A DNA stretch of 10,709 bases. It comes from an uncultured Oscillospiraceae bacterium (GTDB lineage Bacteria; Bacillota; Clostridia; Oscillospirales; Oscillospiraceae). The stretch spans positions 1 to 10,709 of the forward strand of contig CAKUJA010000073.1 in the NCBI GenBank assembly GCA_934661135.1, read 5' to 3'. A program made the position numbers and the translations under genes. A model generated the notes under the pieces. The model saw nothing but the letters and a program-made list of their open reading frames with translations, had not been told where the DNA came from and searched no databases. Positions 1 through 7,169 of this stretch are shown piece by piece (the stretch's first letter is position 1; each line of letters opens with the position of its first letter).

Positions 1-2
1 TT

Positions 3-1346
3 CTGATTCTCGTCGGCATCACCGGCTGGATGGACGTCAAGGTTATCATCGACTCGTTTGCCAAAAAACACAATCTCAGCCAGATTATCGTCGTCTGCGA
101 CGAAAAGAATCCCCTTGGTCTCTCCAATCAGATCCGGTTTCTCCCCTCTGCCGTCACGCCGGAGCTGCTGCGCAGCGCCCTCCGCGCCATAAAAGAAGCG
201 CTCACCGCCGCAGTTCCCGGCGATTTCTCCTCCGGTCAGGTCGGGCAGGCACGCGATCTGCTGCTGCAATATGCTGCCCGCGTCCCCAGTTCGCGCCTTG
301 TCATCGCACGGCTCTGTCTTGAGCAGCCGTGTCAGACGCCCGCCGCCAGTCTGCGCCTGGAGGAGGCCTTCCGCCGCTACCTCAATCCCGAAGCGTTCTT
401 CTATCAGGAGTCTGTTTTCAGCTATTGCTTTCTGCTCGGTCTCAGTGCCGTTTCCATCCGCGATCAGCTTCAGATGATCGAATATGCCCTCCGCAAGCTC
501 CGCGGTGAAGCCGGCACGATGCTCCACTGCCGCGCCGCGCTCTTTCTCAGCGACCTTGCCGATCCGACCAGTGTTGTCTCCGAATACGAGACGCTCCTCG
601 CTCTCGAGCCGCAGCGCTTTTTCTGCGATGACTGGCCGATCATCTCCCGTGCCCTCTGTGAGCAGAGCTATGCCCCGCTGCCGGATCATGCTGCGCTCAG
701 CGCGCTGCAAATGGAGCTGATGCAGGCCACGCTCAGCGGCAGCGGCGATAAGATCATCCGGCTCCTCCATACGCTCTACCGCAACAATCTCAAGCGTTCA
801 CGCGATCTAAAAGCCTTCCGCGTCGCGGAGGCGCAGCTCCGTGAGGTGCTGGGCTGTATCTATTCCATCTCGCGCCGACCGATGGATTCCGCTCCCGCGC
901 AAGAGCCTGCGCTCTGGTCGATTGAAGACGCCATGGAGCGACAGATCCACGCGTTCCGCCGCGCCATCCCGCTGCAAAGCAAGGAGTCCGGCAGTCTCAG
1001 TCCGCTGGTGCTGCGCACGCTCGAGCTGCTCACGCAGCGCCACGACCAAACCGTATACGTCGGCGCAATTGCCGCAGAGCTAGGCGTTACCGACTCCCAC
1101 CTCAGCCGCTCGTTCAAGCAGCAGCTCGGCATCGGCATCGCAGAGTATATCCGCTACGTCCGCGTCTATGCCGCAGCCGCCGAGCTATGCACCGGCGACG
1201 CCCGCATCCGCGACGTGGCCGAGCACCACGGCTTCTCCGATTCCAAGTATTTCAGTAAAGTATTCCATCAGGTTCTTGGCCTTACGCCGAGTCAGTGGTT
1301 GCAGCGCCACGCGCAGTCGGGCGCGGCGCAGGAGGTACTCGCATGA
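3..1346 (+). CDS. AraC-family transcriptional regulator (YesN-like, degenerate receiver), 5' end cut by window edge
   Basis: DNA-binding regulator, probably of the adjacent sugar genes. The frame is open to the left edge, and the first in-window ATG (30) lies inside what looks like a receiver domain, so the true start is upstream. Residue numbers below count from ATG 30. Residues 1-60 resemble the last third of a response-regulator receiver: a hydrophobic strand around IIVVCDE, then FLPSAVTPELL where family members have a YLLKPV-like strand. The conserved Lys is replaced, so it is probably a pseudo-receiver. Residues 60-330 are a helical middle region of unrecognised type. The C-terminus carries the two AraC helix-turn-helix units at about 343-365 (IAAELGVTDSHLSRSFKQQ) and 393-417 (VAEHHGFSDSKYFSKVF). 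Its stop overlaps the start of the next gene (ATGA at 1343-1346), so the two are translationally coupled. The AraC call is secure; the regulated targets are inferred from position. Confidence 0.9.
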   Translation: MILVGITGWMDVKVIIDSFAKKHNLSQIIVVCDEKNPLGLSNQIRFLPSAVTPELLRSALRAIKEALTAAVPGDFSSGQVGQARDLLLQYAARVPSSRLVIARLCLEQPCQTPAASLRLEEAFRRYLNPEAFFYQESVFSYCFLLGLSAVSIRDQLQMIEYALRKLRGEAGTMLHCRAALFLSDLADPTSVVSEYETLLALEPQRFFCDDWPIISRALCEQSYAPLPDHAALSALQMELMQATLSGSGDKIIRLLHTLYRNNLKRSRDLKAFRVAEAQLREVLGCIYSISRRPMDSAPAQEPALWSIEDAMERQIHAFRRAIPLQSKESGSLSPLVLRTLELLTQRHDQTVYVGAIAAELGVTDSHLSRSFKQQLGIGIAEYIRYVRVYAAAAELCTGDARIRDVAEHHGFSDSKYFSKVFHQVLGLTPSQWLQRHAQSGAAQEVLA

Positions 1347-2359
1347 AAAGTGCCAATCTCGTCCAAATCGGAAAAATCGTCATCGACGAACACTGCCCCG
1401 AGCCGAAGCTCACTTCGCCGGAGCAGACGCTTGTCCGTGTGCGTTATGCGGCTATCAACGCCGATGATTACAGTGCCTTTGCCGGCTATCTCGGCCGCGT
1501 CTACAACAGTCAGCGCCTTCTGCATGAATTTTCCGGTGAGATCGCTGCGCTCGGCACACAGGCCGCAGCGCAGGGATTCGCCGTCGGCGACCATGTGAGC
1601 TGTAATATCCTGCGCGGCTGCGGAGTCTGCCCGGCCTGCCGCCGCGGCCGCACCAATCTCTGCCCCGAGCGAAGCGCCGCCGGCGGCGCTTCCAGCGAAT
1701 ATATTGTTGTCAACGCAGAAAACCTCGTCCATCTGCCGGATGAAATCCCGCTCGATCAGGGCGCGCTCTATTGGCTGGTCTCCACCTGCACGCGCTGCGT
1801 CGAGCGGCTGAATCTCCAACCCGGCAGCCGCGTTCTGCTGCTCGGCGGCGGCGCCAGCGGCCTGCTGCTGCTTCAGCTTCTTAAAAAGCGGATGCCCTCG
1901 ATTCTCGCCGTCAGCGAGCCGGTCGCGGCGAAGCGCTCCCTCGCTCACAAGCTCGGTGCCGACCTCGTGATCGACCCAGCCATCGAACGCATTGAGGAGC
2001 TCATTCTCATGTATTCTGACGGTCAGGGATTCGACGTCGTGATCGACGCCGCCGGAGAGCTGACGGCCATTGAAAACGCGGTCGGTCTGCTCGCCCGCGG
2101 CGGCACGCTCATGCTCTTTTCCAACTACAAGGCCAACGACCTGCTCAAGCTCTCCCTCATGGAGCTATATTGGAAAGAAGTCACCATTCTCACCAACTTC
2201 GGCGCCGGCACTTCCAATTATACTGCCGACAGCGCCAATATCCTGCGCCATCTCAACATCGCCTGCCTGATCGATCAGGTGCTCCCCCTCGACGAATTTC
2301 AGCACGCCATGCAGCTCTTTGGTACGCGGCAATACTTACGAATTTTGTTGAAATTATGA
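1343..2359 (+). CDS. Medium-chain dehydrogenase (zinc alcohol/polyol dehydrogenase type) with altered catalytic-zinc site
   Basis: A 338-aa medium-chain dehydrogenase/reductase, expected to be cytoplasmic and NAD(P)-dependent. I chose ATG 1343 over upstream in-frame starts because GGAGG (1331-1335) lies 7 bases before it and it overlaps the regulator's stop. The structural-zinc lobe is intact (C93, C96, C99, C107, spacing C-x2-C-x2-C-x7-C). The Rossmann glycine motif GGGASG is at 168-173. The GHE-type His-Glu is present as H61-E62. The catalytic site is unusual. Where relatives have ICGSDxH, this protein reads INADDY, so the zinc-ligand Cys is Asn39 and the relay His is Tyr43. The usual EPL motif aligns with YWL (143-145), so the Glu ligand is lost too. 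The fold is secure, but zinc-dependent alcohol oxidation is doubtful. It could have an altered mechanism, another substrate or a non-catalytic role. It forms a two-gene unit with the regulator, ended by the terminator at 2405. Confidence 0.88.
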   Translation: MKSANLVQIGKIVIDEHCPEPKLTSPEQTLVRVRYAAINADDYSAFAGYLGRVYNSQRLLHEFSGEIAALGTQAAAQGFAVGDHVSCNILRGCGVCPACRRGRTNLCPERSAAGGASSEYIVVNAENLVHLPDEIPLDQGALYWLVSTCTRCVERLNLQPGSRVLLLGGGASGLLLLQLLKKRMPSILAVSEPVAAKRSLAHKLGADLVIDPAIERIEELILMYSDGQGFDVVIDAAGELTAIENAVGLLARGGTLMLFSNYKANDLLKLSLMELYWKEVTILTNFGAGTSNYTADSANILRHLNIACLIDQVLPLDEFQHAMQLFGTRQYLRILLKL

Positions 2360-2404
2360 CCACAAAATATTCCACCTTATCATCCTATTTTGCTGAGTTT
2401 CCCT

Positions 2405-2446
2405 CCGCCGGCAAGGCATATCCAGCCTGCCGGCGGTCTTTTTTTT
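2405..2446 (+). terminator. Intrinsic terminator after the regulator/dehydrogenase pair
   Basis: The left arm CCGCCGGCAAGGC (2405-2417) pairs with GCCTGCCGGCGG (2425-2436) with one bulged A and a 7-base loop, followed by T8 (2439-2446). It starts 45 bases after the dehydrogenase stop codon. This separates the upstream pair from the symporter operon. Confidence 0.93.
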
Positions 2447-2725
2447 GCACATCCCAGCCAAGTATTGCTCTTTTTTAGGTTATCCTGTATCTTTCCTTTT
2501 TTGAATTTAGTCATATTGCATAATTTTATTCTATCAATTCCGTTTTATATGAACATATATGTCAAAATATTGCACATCAGCCATTCCAGTTCCCGATGGT
2601 GCAAAAAATTAACCTCCGATTCCAAAAAAGATCATGGAATTGACGTTGAGACCTCATATTTTCCATATTAAAATAAGACACGTAGAGGAGACCCCCACAC
2701 AAAACAAAAAGAAGGAGAGAAAGCA
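2447..2725. other. AT-rich intergenic control region upstream of the symporter operon
   Basis: No credible gene lies here. The stretch is clearly more AT-rich than its neighbours. It holds a direct repeat ATATTGCA at 2513-2520 and 2567-2574 (54 bases start to start, about five helical turns), a 10-bp palindrome ACATATATGT (2553-2562), a copy of CCGATTCCAAA (2616-2626) and the candidate promoter at 2646-2674. The direct repeat suits the way AraC-type regulators bind DNA, but regulator binding is an inference. A second purine-rich stretch (about 2683-2690) precedes no ORF. Confidence 0.6.
2646..2674 (+). promoter_or_regulatory. Candidate sigma-A-type promoter for the symporter operon
   Basis: TTGAGA (2646-2651), a 17-base spacer and TAAAAT (2669-2674) give an expected transcription start near 2681, about 45 bases before the symporter ATG. 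Each hexamer is one or two bases off consensus with ideal spacing. It lies between the terminator at 2405-2446 and the first gene of the next operon, where a promoter is needed. Confidence 0.6.
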
Positions 2726-4126
2726 ATGTCCAATATCGAAAAGCAAGCAGAGCTTGCCACGAACATCAAGCTGTCATTCCGGCAGCGACTAGACTACTCC
2801 ATCTCCGAATTCGGCTACAATTCCATCTACTACTGGATCAGCGCCTTCATGGCAGTGTTCCTGACAGACCAGATGGGCATCGCAGCCGGAGCCGTCTCGT
2901 TCCTGACGCTCTTTGTCCGCATCTTTGACGGCATCAACGACCCGATCATCGGCTCCATGGCCGACCGCTCGGTCGATAAGGGGAAAGGCAAGTACAAGCC
3001 ATGGGTGCGCTGGGGTGCGCTGGCCATGTCCCTTTCCATCATCGCCCTGTTCGCCATGCAGGCCTCCTGGAGCTACACCTTCAAGATGATCTATATGTGG
3101 GTCACCTACCTGCTGGTCACCATTTTCTCCACCTGCTGTAATATGCCCTTCGGCGCGCTAAACGGCGTCCTGACGTCCGATTCCGGCGAACGCGCCAAGC
3201 TGTCCGGTCTGCGCATGGTCTTTGCCAACATCGGCGCAAGCTGGGCGGGTCTGATTGCAGTTCCCCTGATCGTGTTCTTCTCCGGCGTGGGTGACGGCAC
3301 CACGCAGACCCCGCGCGGCTATCTGCTGGCCGTCATCGTCTGCGTTGTCATCGGCCTGCCGACGCTGTTCTGGTCGTCCTATAAGGTGAAGGAAGTCGTC
3401 AAGCCTCCGAAGCACCAGGTTAAGATCCCGATGAAGAAGCAGTTCTCCGCCTTCTTCCAGAACAAGTACGCCATCATCATCGCTCTCAGCTTCTTTATGA
3501 TCGGCTTCTGCGCCTATGGCAAGATGACCGTCATGGTCTACTACTTCACCTACGTCTGCAACAATGCCGCCCTCGTCTCCATTGCCTCGACGCTCGGCCT
3601 TGCCGCTGCAATCGTCGGCTCCGGCTTCGTGGGTTCCTGGGTGTTCAGTTGGCTGAAGAACAAGGGCAAGTGTCTCATCTTCTGCTATGGTCTCGGCGGT
3701 CTGTTCGCCGCAATTGGTTACTTCCTCACGCCGGGCAGCGTGTTCTGGTTCATCACCTACGCAATCTCGCAGGTCATGCAGTGCGCTGGCATCGGTCATG
3801 CCTATGGCATCGTCGGTGACACGGTCGACGTCGGTGAATACAAATCCGGTGTCCGTGTCGACGGCTTCATCGCTTCCTTCGTCTCGCTGATGATGAAGGC
3901 GGGCGGCGCAGTCGGCCCCGCAATCCTCATCGCGTGGATGGGCGCAGCCGGTTACGTGGCCAACGTTGCGCAGAGCGCCACCGTGCAGAACGTTATGAAC
4001 ATCGGCATGAACCTCATCACGGGTCTCTGCTGCCTGCTCATCGTGATCTTCAACCTGTTCTTCGACCTCACGCCGGAGAAACACGAGGAGATCCGTCTTG
4101 AGCTGGAGCGCCGCCGCGCGGAATAA
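2726..4126 (+). CDS. GPH-family (MelB-like) sugar:cation symporter
   Basis: A 466-aa inner-membrane secondary transporter of the glycoside-pentoside-hexuronide:cation symporter family (MFS superfamily), expected to import an unphosphorylated sugar or glycoside with H+ or Na+. The start is supported by AAGGAG (2712-2717), 8 bases before the ATG. The family hallmark DGINDP is present at 68-73. D68 and D72 match the D-x3-D cation-site pair of MelB. It is followed by a GKGKYKPW loop, the usual GK-x-x-PW signature between helices 2 and 3. About twelve hydrophobic segments are visible and the C-terminal tail is charged. Length is normal for the family. It is the first gene after the promoter and is followed by a 9-bp hairpin before the transketolase genes. 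The substrate cannot be read from sequence; the downstream enzymes suggest a sugar, polyol or related compound. Confidence 0.93.
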   Translation: MSNIEKQAELATNIKLSFRQRLDYSISEFGYNSIYYWISAFMAVFLTDQMGIAAGAVSFLTLFVRIFDGINDPIIGSMADRSVDKGKGKYKPWVRWGALAMSLSIIALFAMQASWSYTFKMIYMWVTYLLVTIFSTCCNMPFGALNGVLTSDSGERAKLSGLRMVFANIGASWAGLIAVPLIVFFSGVGDGTTQTPRGYLLAVIVCVVIGLPTLFWSSYKVKEVVKPPKHQVKIPMKKQFSAFFQNKYAIIIALSFFMIGFCAYGKMTVMVYYFTYVCNNAALVSIASTLGLAAAIVGSGFVGSWVFSWLKNKGKCLIFCYGLGGLFAAIGYFLTPGSVFWFITYAISQVMQCAGIGHAYGIVGDTVDVGEYKSGVRVDGFIASFVSLMMKAGGAVGPAILIAWMGAAGYVANVAQSATVQNVMNIGMNLITGLCCLLIVIFNLFFDLTPEKHEEIRLELERRRAE

Positions 4127-4141
4127 CCCAATCAATCTCAA

Positions 4142-4164
4142 GGGGATGGCCAAGCGCCATCCCC
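4142..4164 (+). other. Intercistronic hairpin between symporter and transketolase genes
   Basis: GGGGATGGC (4142-4150) pairs perfectly with GCCATCCCC (4156-4164) around a 5-base loop. No T run follows, so it is not a standard intrinsic terminator. A hairpin just after a membrane-transporter gene is a common mRNA-stabilising or processing element that lets transporter and enzymes be made in different amounts; that role is inferred. The next gene's ribosome binding site begins 13 bases after the stem. Confidence 0.7.
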
Positions 4165-4195
4165 GATTCCAAATCCAAAAGGAGGAACTTCACGC

Positions 4196-5065
4196 ATGAG
4201 CAATGCAAACGAACGCCTTGCGCGCCTGGAAGCGAAAGCCGAGCAGCTCCGCAAAGACATCGTCGTCACCACGGAGCACATCGGATACAGTCACATGGGC
4301 GGTGGCTTTTCCATGGTGGAAATGGCTGTTGCGCTCTACTACGATTTTCTGAACTGGTCGCCGGAACAGGTCGACGACCCCAACCGCGATCGCTTCATCC
4401 TCTCCAAAGGTCACTGCGGCCACGTCCTTTATAACATTCTCGTCGACAAGGGTCTATACACCAAGCAGGAGCTTTGGAGCGAATACAACCAGGTCGGCGG
4501 CCGCTTCGGTATGCACCCGAATTATCACTATCTCAAGGGCATCGAGGCCTCAACCGGCTCCCTCGGCCATGGCCTTTCCCTCTCCGTCGGCTACGCGCTC
4601 TCGGCGCGCATGGACAAGCGCGACTACTGGGTCGTCTGCATGACCGGCGACGGCGAGATGGACGAAGGCTCCAACTGGGAAGCTCTGATGACCGGTGCGC
4701 AGTACGGTCTCGGCAACCTCGTGCTGATCGTCGACAAGAACCAGTTCCAGATTGGCGGCACCACCACAGAGATCAAGTCGCTTGAGCCGTTGGACAAGCG
4801 CCTGGAATCCTTCGGCTGGGATGTCATCAACATTGAAAACGGCAATGACATGGCGCAGGTGCTCGCCGCGCTCGACAAGCTGCCGAAGCCCGACTCCCAG
4901 ACGCGCCGCCGCCCGATTGCGATCATCTCCAACACGCTCAAGGGCATCGGCATGATCCCCGGTGTCGCGGGCACGGCCGGCAGTCACATTTTCATGGTTC
5001 CCAACGAGGACATGGAGCACGCGATGTTCCAGAGCATTGAAGCGCTCAGAAAGGAGCAGGCATAA
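4196..5065 (+). CDS. Transketolase, N-terminal (thiamine diphosphate-binding) subunit
   Basis: A 289-aa pyrophosphate-binding half of a two-gene transketolase. With the next gene product it should form a cytoplasmic enzyme that transfers a two-carbon ketol unit between sugars. The start is set by AAAAGGAGG (4177-4185), 10 bases before the ATG. The thiamine-diphosphate motif GDG (151-153) is followed 28 residues later by N182, as in the family. Active-site histidines are conserved: H33 (YSHMGG), H73 (SKGH), H107 (MHPN) and H264 (GSHIF). The STGSLGHG segment (119-125) is the usual STGSLGQG with Gln changed to His. Length is typical for split transketolases. The stop codon overlaps the next start by one base (TAATG), so the two halves should be made in equal amounts. 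The pairing is certain; the sugar substrate is not. Confidence 0.95.
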   Translation: MSNANERLARLEAKAEQLRKDIVVTTEHIGYSHMGGGFSMVEMAVALYYDFLNWSPEQVDDPNRDRFILSKGHCGHVLYNILVDKGLYTKQELWSEYNQVGGRFGMHPNYHYLKGIEASTGSLGHGLSLSVGYALSARMDKRDYWVVCMTGDGEMDEGSNWEALMTGAQYGLGNLVLIVDKNQFQIGGTTTEIKSLEPLDKRLESFGWDVINIENGNDMAQVLAALDKLPKPDSQTRRRPIAIISNTLKGIGMIPGVAGTAGSHIFMVPNEDMEHAMFQSIEALRKEQA

Positions 5066-6057
5066 TGGCGGAACGAATTGTATTTGAAGGCGAACTCGAT
5101 CTCGAGCATCTAAACCTCATCAAGGCGCTCTCTGCGCGTGAAATGTACGTCGAGGAGCTGGCGCAGATTGCCGAGCACGACGAGCGCATCGTTATCACCG
5201 GCGCAGACGTCGGCGCCAGCGGCAAAATCGGCGAATTCAAAGAAAAATACCCCGAACGCTTCATCGATACCGGCATCGCCGAAGCCGATCAGGTCGGCGT
5301 GTCCGCAGGCATGGCGCTCAACGGCAAGATCGTCTATCTGCAAGGCTTCGGCCCGTTCCTCGCGCTGCGCGCGCTCGATCAGGTGCATACCGACGTGGCC
5401 TACCAGAATGTCCCCATCCGCATTATCAATACCCATTCCGGTCTGACCTCCGGCGGCGGTCCGACGCACTATAACATCATGGATCTTGCCGTCATGCGCG
5501 ATCTGCCGAACATGACCGTCATCGCCCCGAGCGACTCGGCGCAGTGCATCAAGGCCATCCGCGCCACGCTGGAATATCCCGGTCCCGTCTGCTTCCGCAT
5601 CGCCCGCGGCGCGGAGCCAGCCGTCTACACGACGCAAAACTATGACTATGAAGTTGGCAAGGCCATCACCGCGCTCGACGGTACCGACCTCACCATCATC
5701 GCCACCGGCTCGCTCGTCGCGTTGTCGATCTCTGCGGCCAACGGTCTTGCCAAGGAAGGCATTTCCGTCCGCGTACTCGATATGCACACGATCAAGCCGC
5801 TCGACAAGGAAGCGATCGTCAAGGCCGCGAAGGAAACCGGCCACATCGTCACGGCGGAGGATCACCTGATCACCGGCGGTCTCGGCAGTGCCGTCGCCGA
5901 AACGCTGGCCGATGCCGGCATCGGCGTCCCCTTCCGCCGCCTCGGCATTCCCGGAGAGGACTTCCCGCCCCTTGGCGACTGCTATGAGCTATACGCCCAC
6001 TTTGGCTATGATCCCGAGGGCATCAAGCGCGCCGTGCGCGAGCTGCTCGGCAAATAA
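5065..6057 (+). CDS. Transketolase, C-terminal subunit with altered substrate-recognition loop
   Basis: A 330-aa partner of the preceding gene, carrying the Pyr and C-terminal transketolase domains. AAGGAG (5051-5056) lies 8 bases before the ATG. The cofactor-activating Glu is E73 (TGIAEAD). Counterparts of the sugar-phosphate contacts appear kept: R25 (SARE), S52 (GASGK), H124 (NTHSG) and R181 (FRIARG). The oddity is at 129-135. Families read GEDGPTH or GEDGASH, but this protein reads SGGGPTH and is one residue shorter, so the Asp that reads substrate hydroxyls (D477 in yeast transketolase, from memory) is missing. The N-terminal 20 residues before the domain are slightly extended. Either donor or acceptor preference is probably shifted, while the retained Arg/Ser/His set suggests phosphate may still be recognised. 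No kinase is encoded nearby to supply a phosphorylated substrate. Confidence 0.94.
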   Translation: MAERIVFEGELDLEHLNLIKALSAREMYVEELAQIAEHDERIVITGADVGASGKIGEFKEKYPERFIDTGIAEADQVGVSAGMALNGKIVYLQGFGPFLALRALDQVHTDVAYQNVPIRIINTHSGLTSGGGPTHYNIMDLAVMRDLPNMTVIAPSDSAQCIKAIRATLEYPGPVCFRIARGAEPAVYTTQNYDYEVGKAITALDGTDLTIIATGSLVALSISAANGLAKEGISVRVLDMHTIKPLDKEAIVKAAKETGHIVTAEDHLITGGLGSAVAETLADAGIGVPFRRLGIPGEDFPPLGDCYELYAHFGYDPEGIKRAVRELLGK

Positions 6058-6081
6058 TCGATGGAAAGGATGCACAACGAT

Positions 6082-7146
6082 ATGAAAGCAATTGCATTGA
6101 CTGAATACGCAAAGGTTTCCGAGCATATCCCCGGCAAGGTGGAGCTGCTTCAGTGCGAAAAGCCGGTTCCAGGCCCCGAAGACGTCCTCATCCGCATTGC
6201 CTACGCCTCGATCTGCGGCTCCGACGCGCACGTCGTCCGCGGCAACCTGACCCCGGAGCTGGAAGCGGCCATCCGTTCCATGATCCCCTATCGCATGGGA
6301 CATGAGATCTCCGGCGTCATCGAAGATCTCGGCGAAAAGGCCAAGGAAATGGGATTGAAGGTCGGCGACCGCATCACCGCCAACTATACGCACTTCTGCA
6401 ACTCCTGCTATTTCTGCCGCACCGGACAGGAAAACTTCTGTGAACATCCCGAAGCGCATTTCGACGGCATGGCCGAATACGTCTGCTGGCATATGTCGCA
6501 GGTCTATAAGATTCCCGACAACGTCTCCCTGCTGCACGCCTCGCAGACCGAGCCGCTGTCCATTGCGCTGAACGCCTGCAAGACCGTCGGCGTCCATTTC
6601 GGCAGCCGCGTGCTCGTCTCCGGCGCAGGTCCCATCGGTCTCTACGCCACGCAGCTCGCCCGCAAGGCCGGCGCGTCGCTGATCGTCGTCAGCGACATCG
6701 TCGAGGCCAAGCACGCCGTCTCCCTCAAATGCGGCGCGGACGCCTGCGTCAACCCGATGGAGCCGGATTGGAAGGAACAGGCCATGGCGCTGACCGACGG
6801 TCTCGGCTTCGACGCCGTCATCGAATGCTCCGGCGCCAGCTCTGCCGCGCAGGCCATGCCCGACCTGATGACCAAAAACGGCCATTGCGTCATGTTCGCC
6901 ATGTATAAGCCTGATTTCGAGTTGAAAATCAACCCCTACCGGACGCTTTACGAACAATCCAAGCATATTCACGGAATGTATACCTCGGCAGACTCCTTCC
7001 CCGCCACGGTCGCCATGCTCAGCTCGATCGACTTTGATGACATCATCGAAGGCGTCTTTCCGCCCGAGCAATGCCAGGAAGCATTTGACAAAGCGCTCAG
7101 CGGCAAGTATATTAAGCTTGTGTTCCGCTTCAGCGACGACGTTTGA
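6082..7146 (+). CDS. Zinc-dependent alcohol/polyol dehydrogenase (MDR; sorbitol/threonine dehydrogenase-like)
   Basis: A 354-aa zinc-dependent medium-chain dehydrogenase, probably oxidising a secondary hydroxyl of a polyol or sugar, or reducing the ketone, in the cytoplasm. ATGs at 6061 and 6070 are in frame, but only ATG 6082 has a ribosome binding site (AAAGGA, 6065-6070, 11 bases upstream), and its product starts like family members (MKA). Unlike the paralogue at 1343, all catalytic ligands are present: C45 (ICGSDAH), H74-E75 (GHE) and E157 (TEPL). The structural zinc cysteines are C106, C109, C112 and C120. The nucleotide motif GAGPIG is at 181-186. D205 ends the second Rossmann strand, which favours NAD over NADP. 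It follows the transketolase genes by 24 bases and precedes an SDR by 23, all in one operon. The exact substrate is unknown. Confidence 0.93.
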   Translation: MKAIALTEYAKVSEHIPGKVELLQCEKPVPGPEDVLIRIAYASICGSDAHVVRGNLTPELEAAIRSMIPYRMGHEISGVIEDLGEKAKEMGLKVGDRITANYTHFCNSCYFCRTGQENFCEHPEAHFDGMAEYVCWHMSQVYKIPDNVSLLHASQTEPLSIALNACKTVGVHFGSRVLVSGAGPIGLYATQLARKAGASLIVVSDIVEAKHAVSLKCGADACVNPMEPDWKEQAMALTDGLGFDAVIECSGASSAAQAMPDLMTKNGHCVMFAMYKPDFELKINPYRTLYEQSKHIHGMYTSADSFPATVAMLSSIDFDDIIEGVFPPEQCQEAFDKALSGKYIKLVFRFSDDV

Positions 7147-7169
7147 CGTTTCAAAGAAAGGAGCACGTT

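Noticed and set aside
2390..2671. 93-aa + strand frame across the first terminator and the AT-rich intergenic region
   Set aside because: It reads through the terminator hairpin and low-complexity T-rich DNA, has no ribosome binding site and would end on top of the promoter.
3158..4153. 331-aa open frame on the - strand, antisense to the symporter
   Set aside because: Its composition is very rich in Asp, Glu and His, as expected from the complement of membrane-protein codons. It has no motifs, and the + strand gene is certain.
4142..4164. The symporter/transketolase hairpin as a terminator
   Set aside because: There is no T run after the stem, and the next gene has a strong ribosome binding site close by with no new promoter visible.
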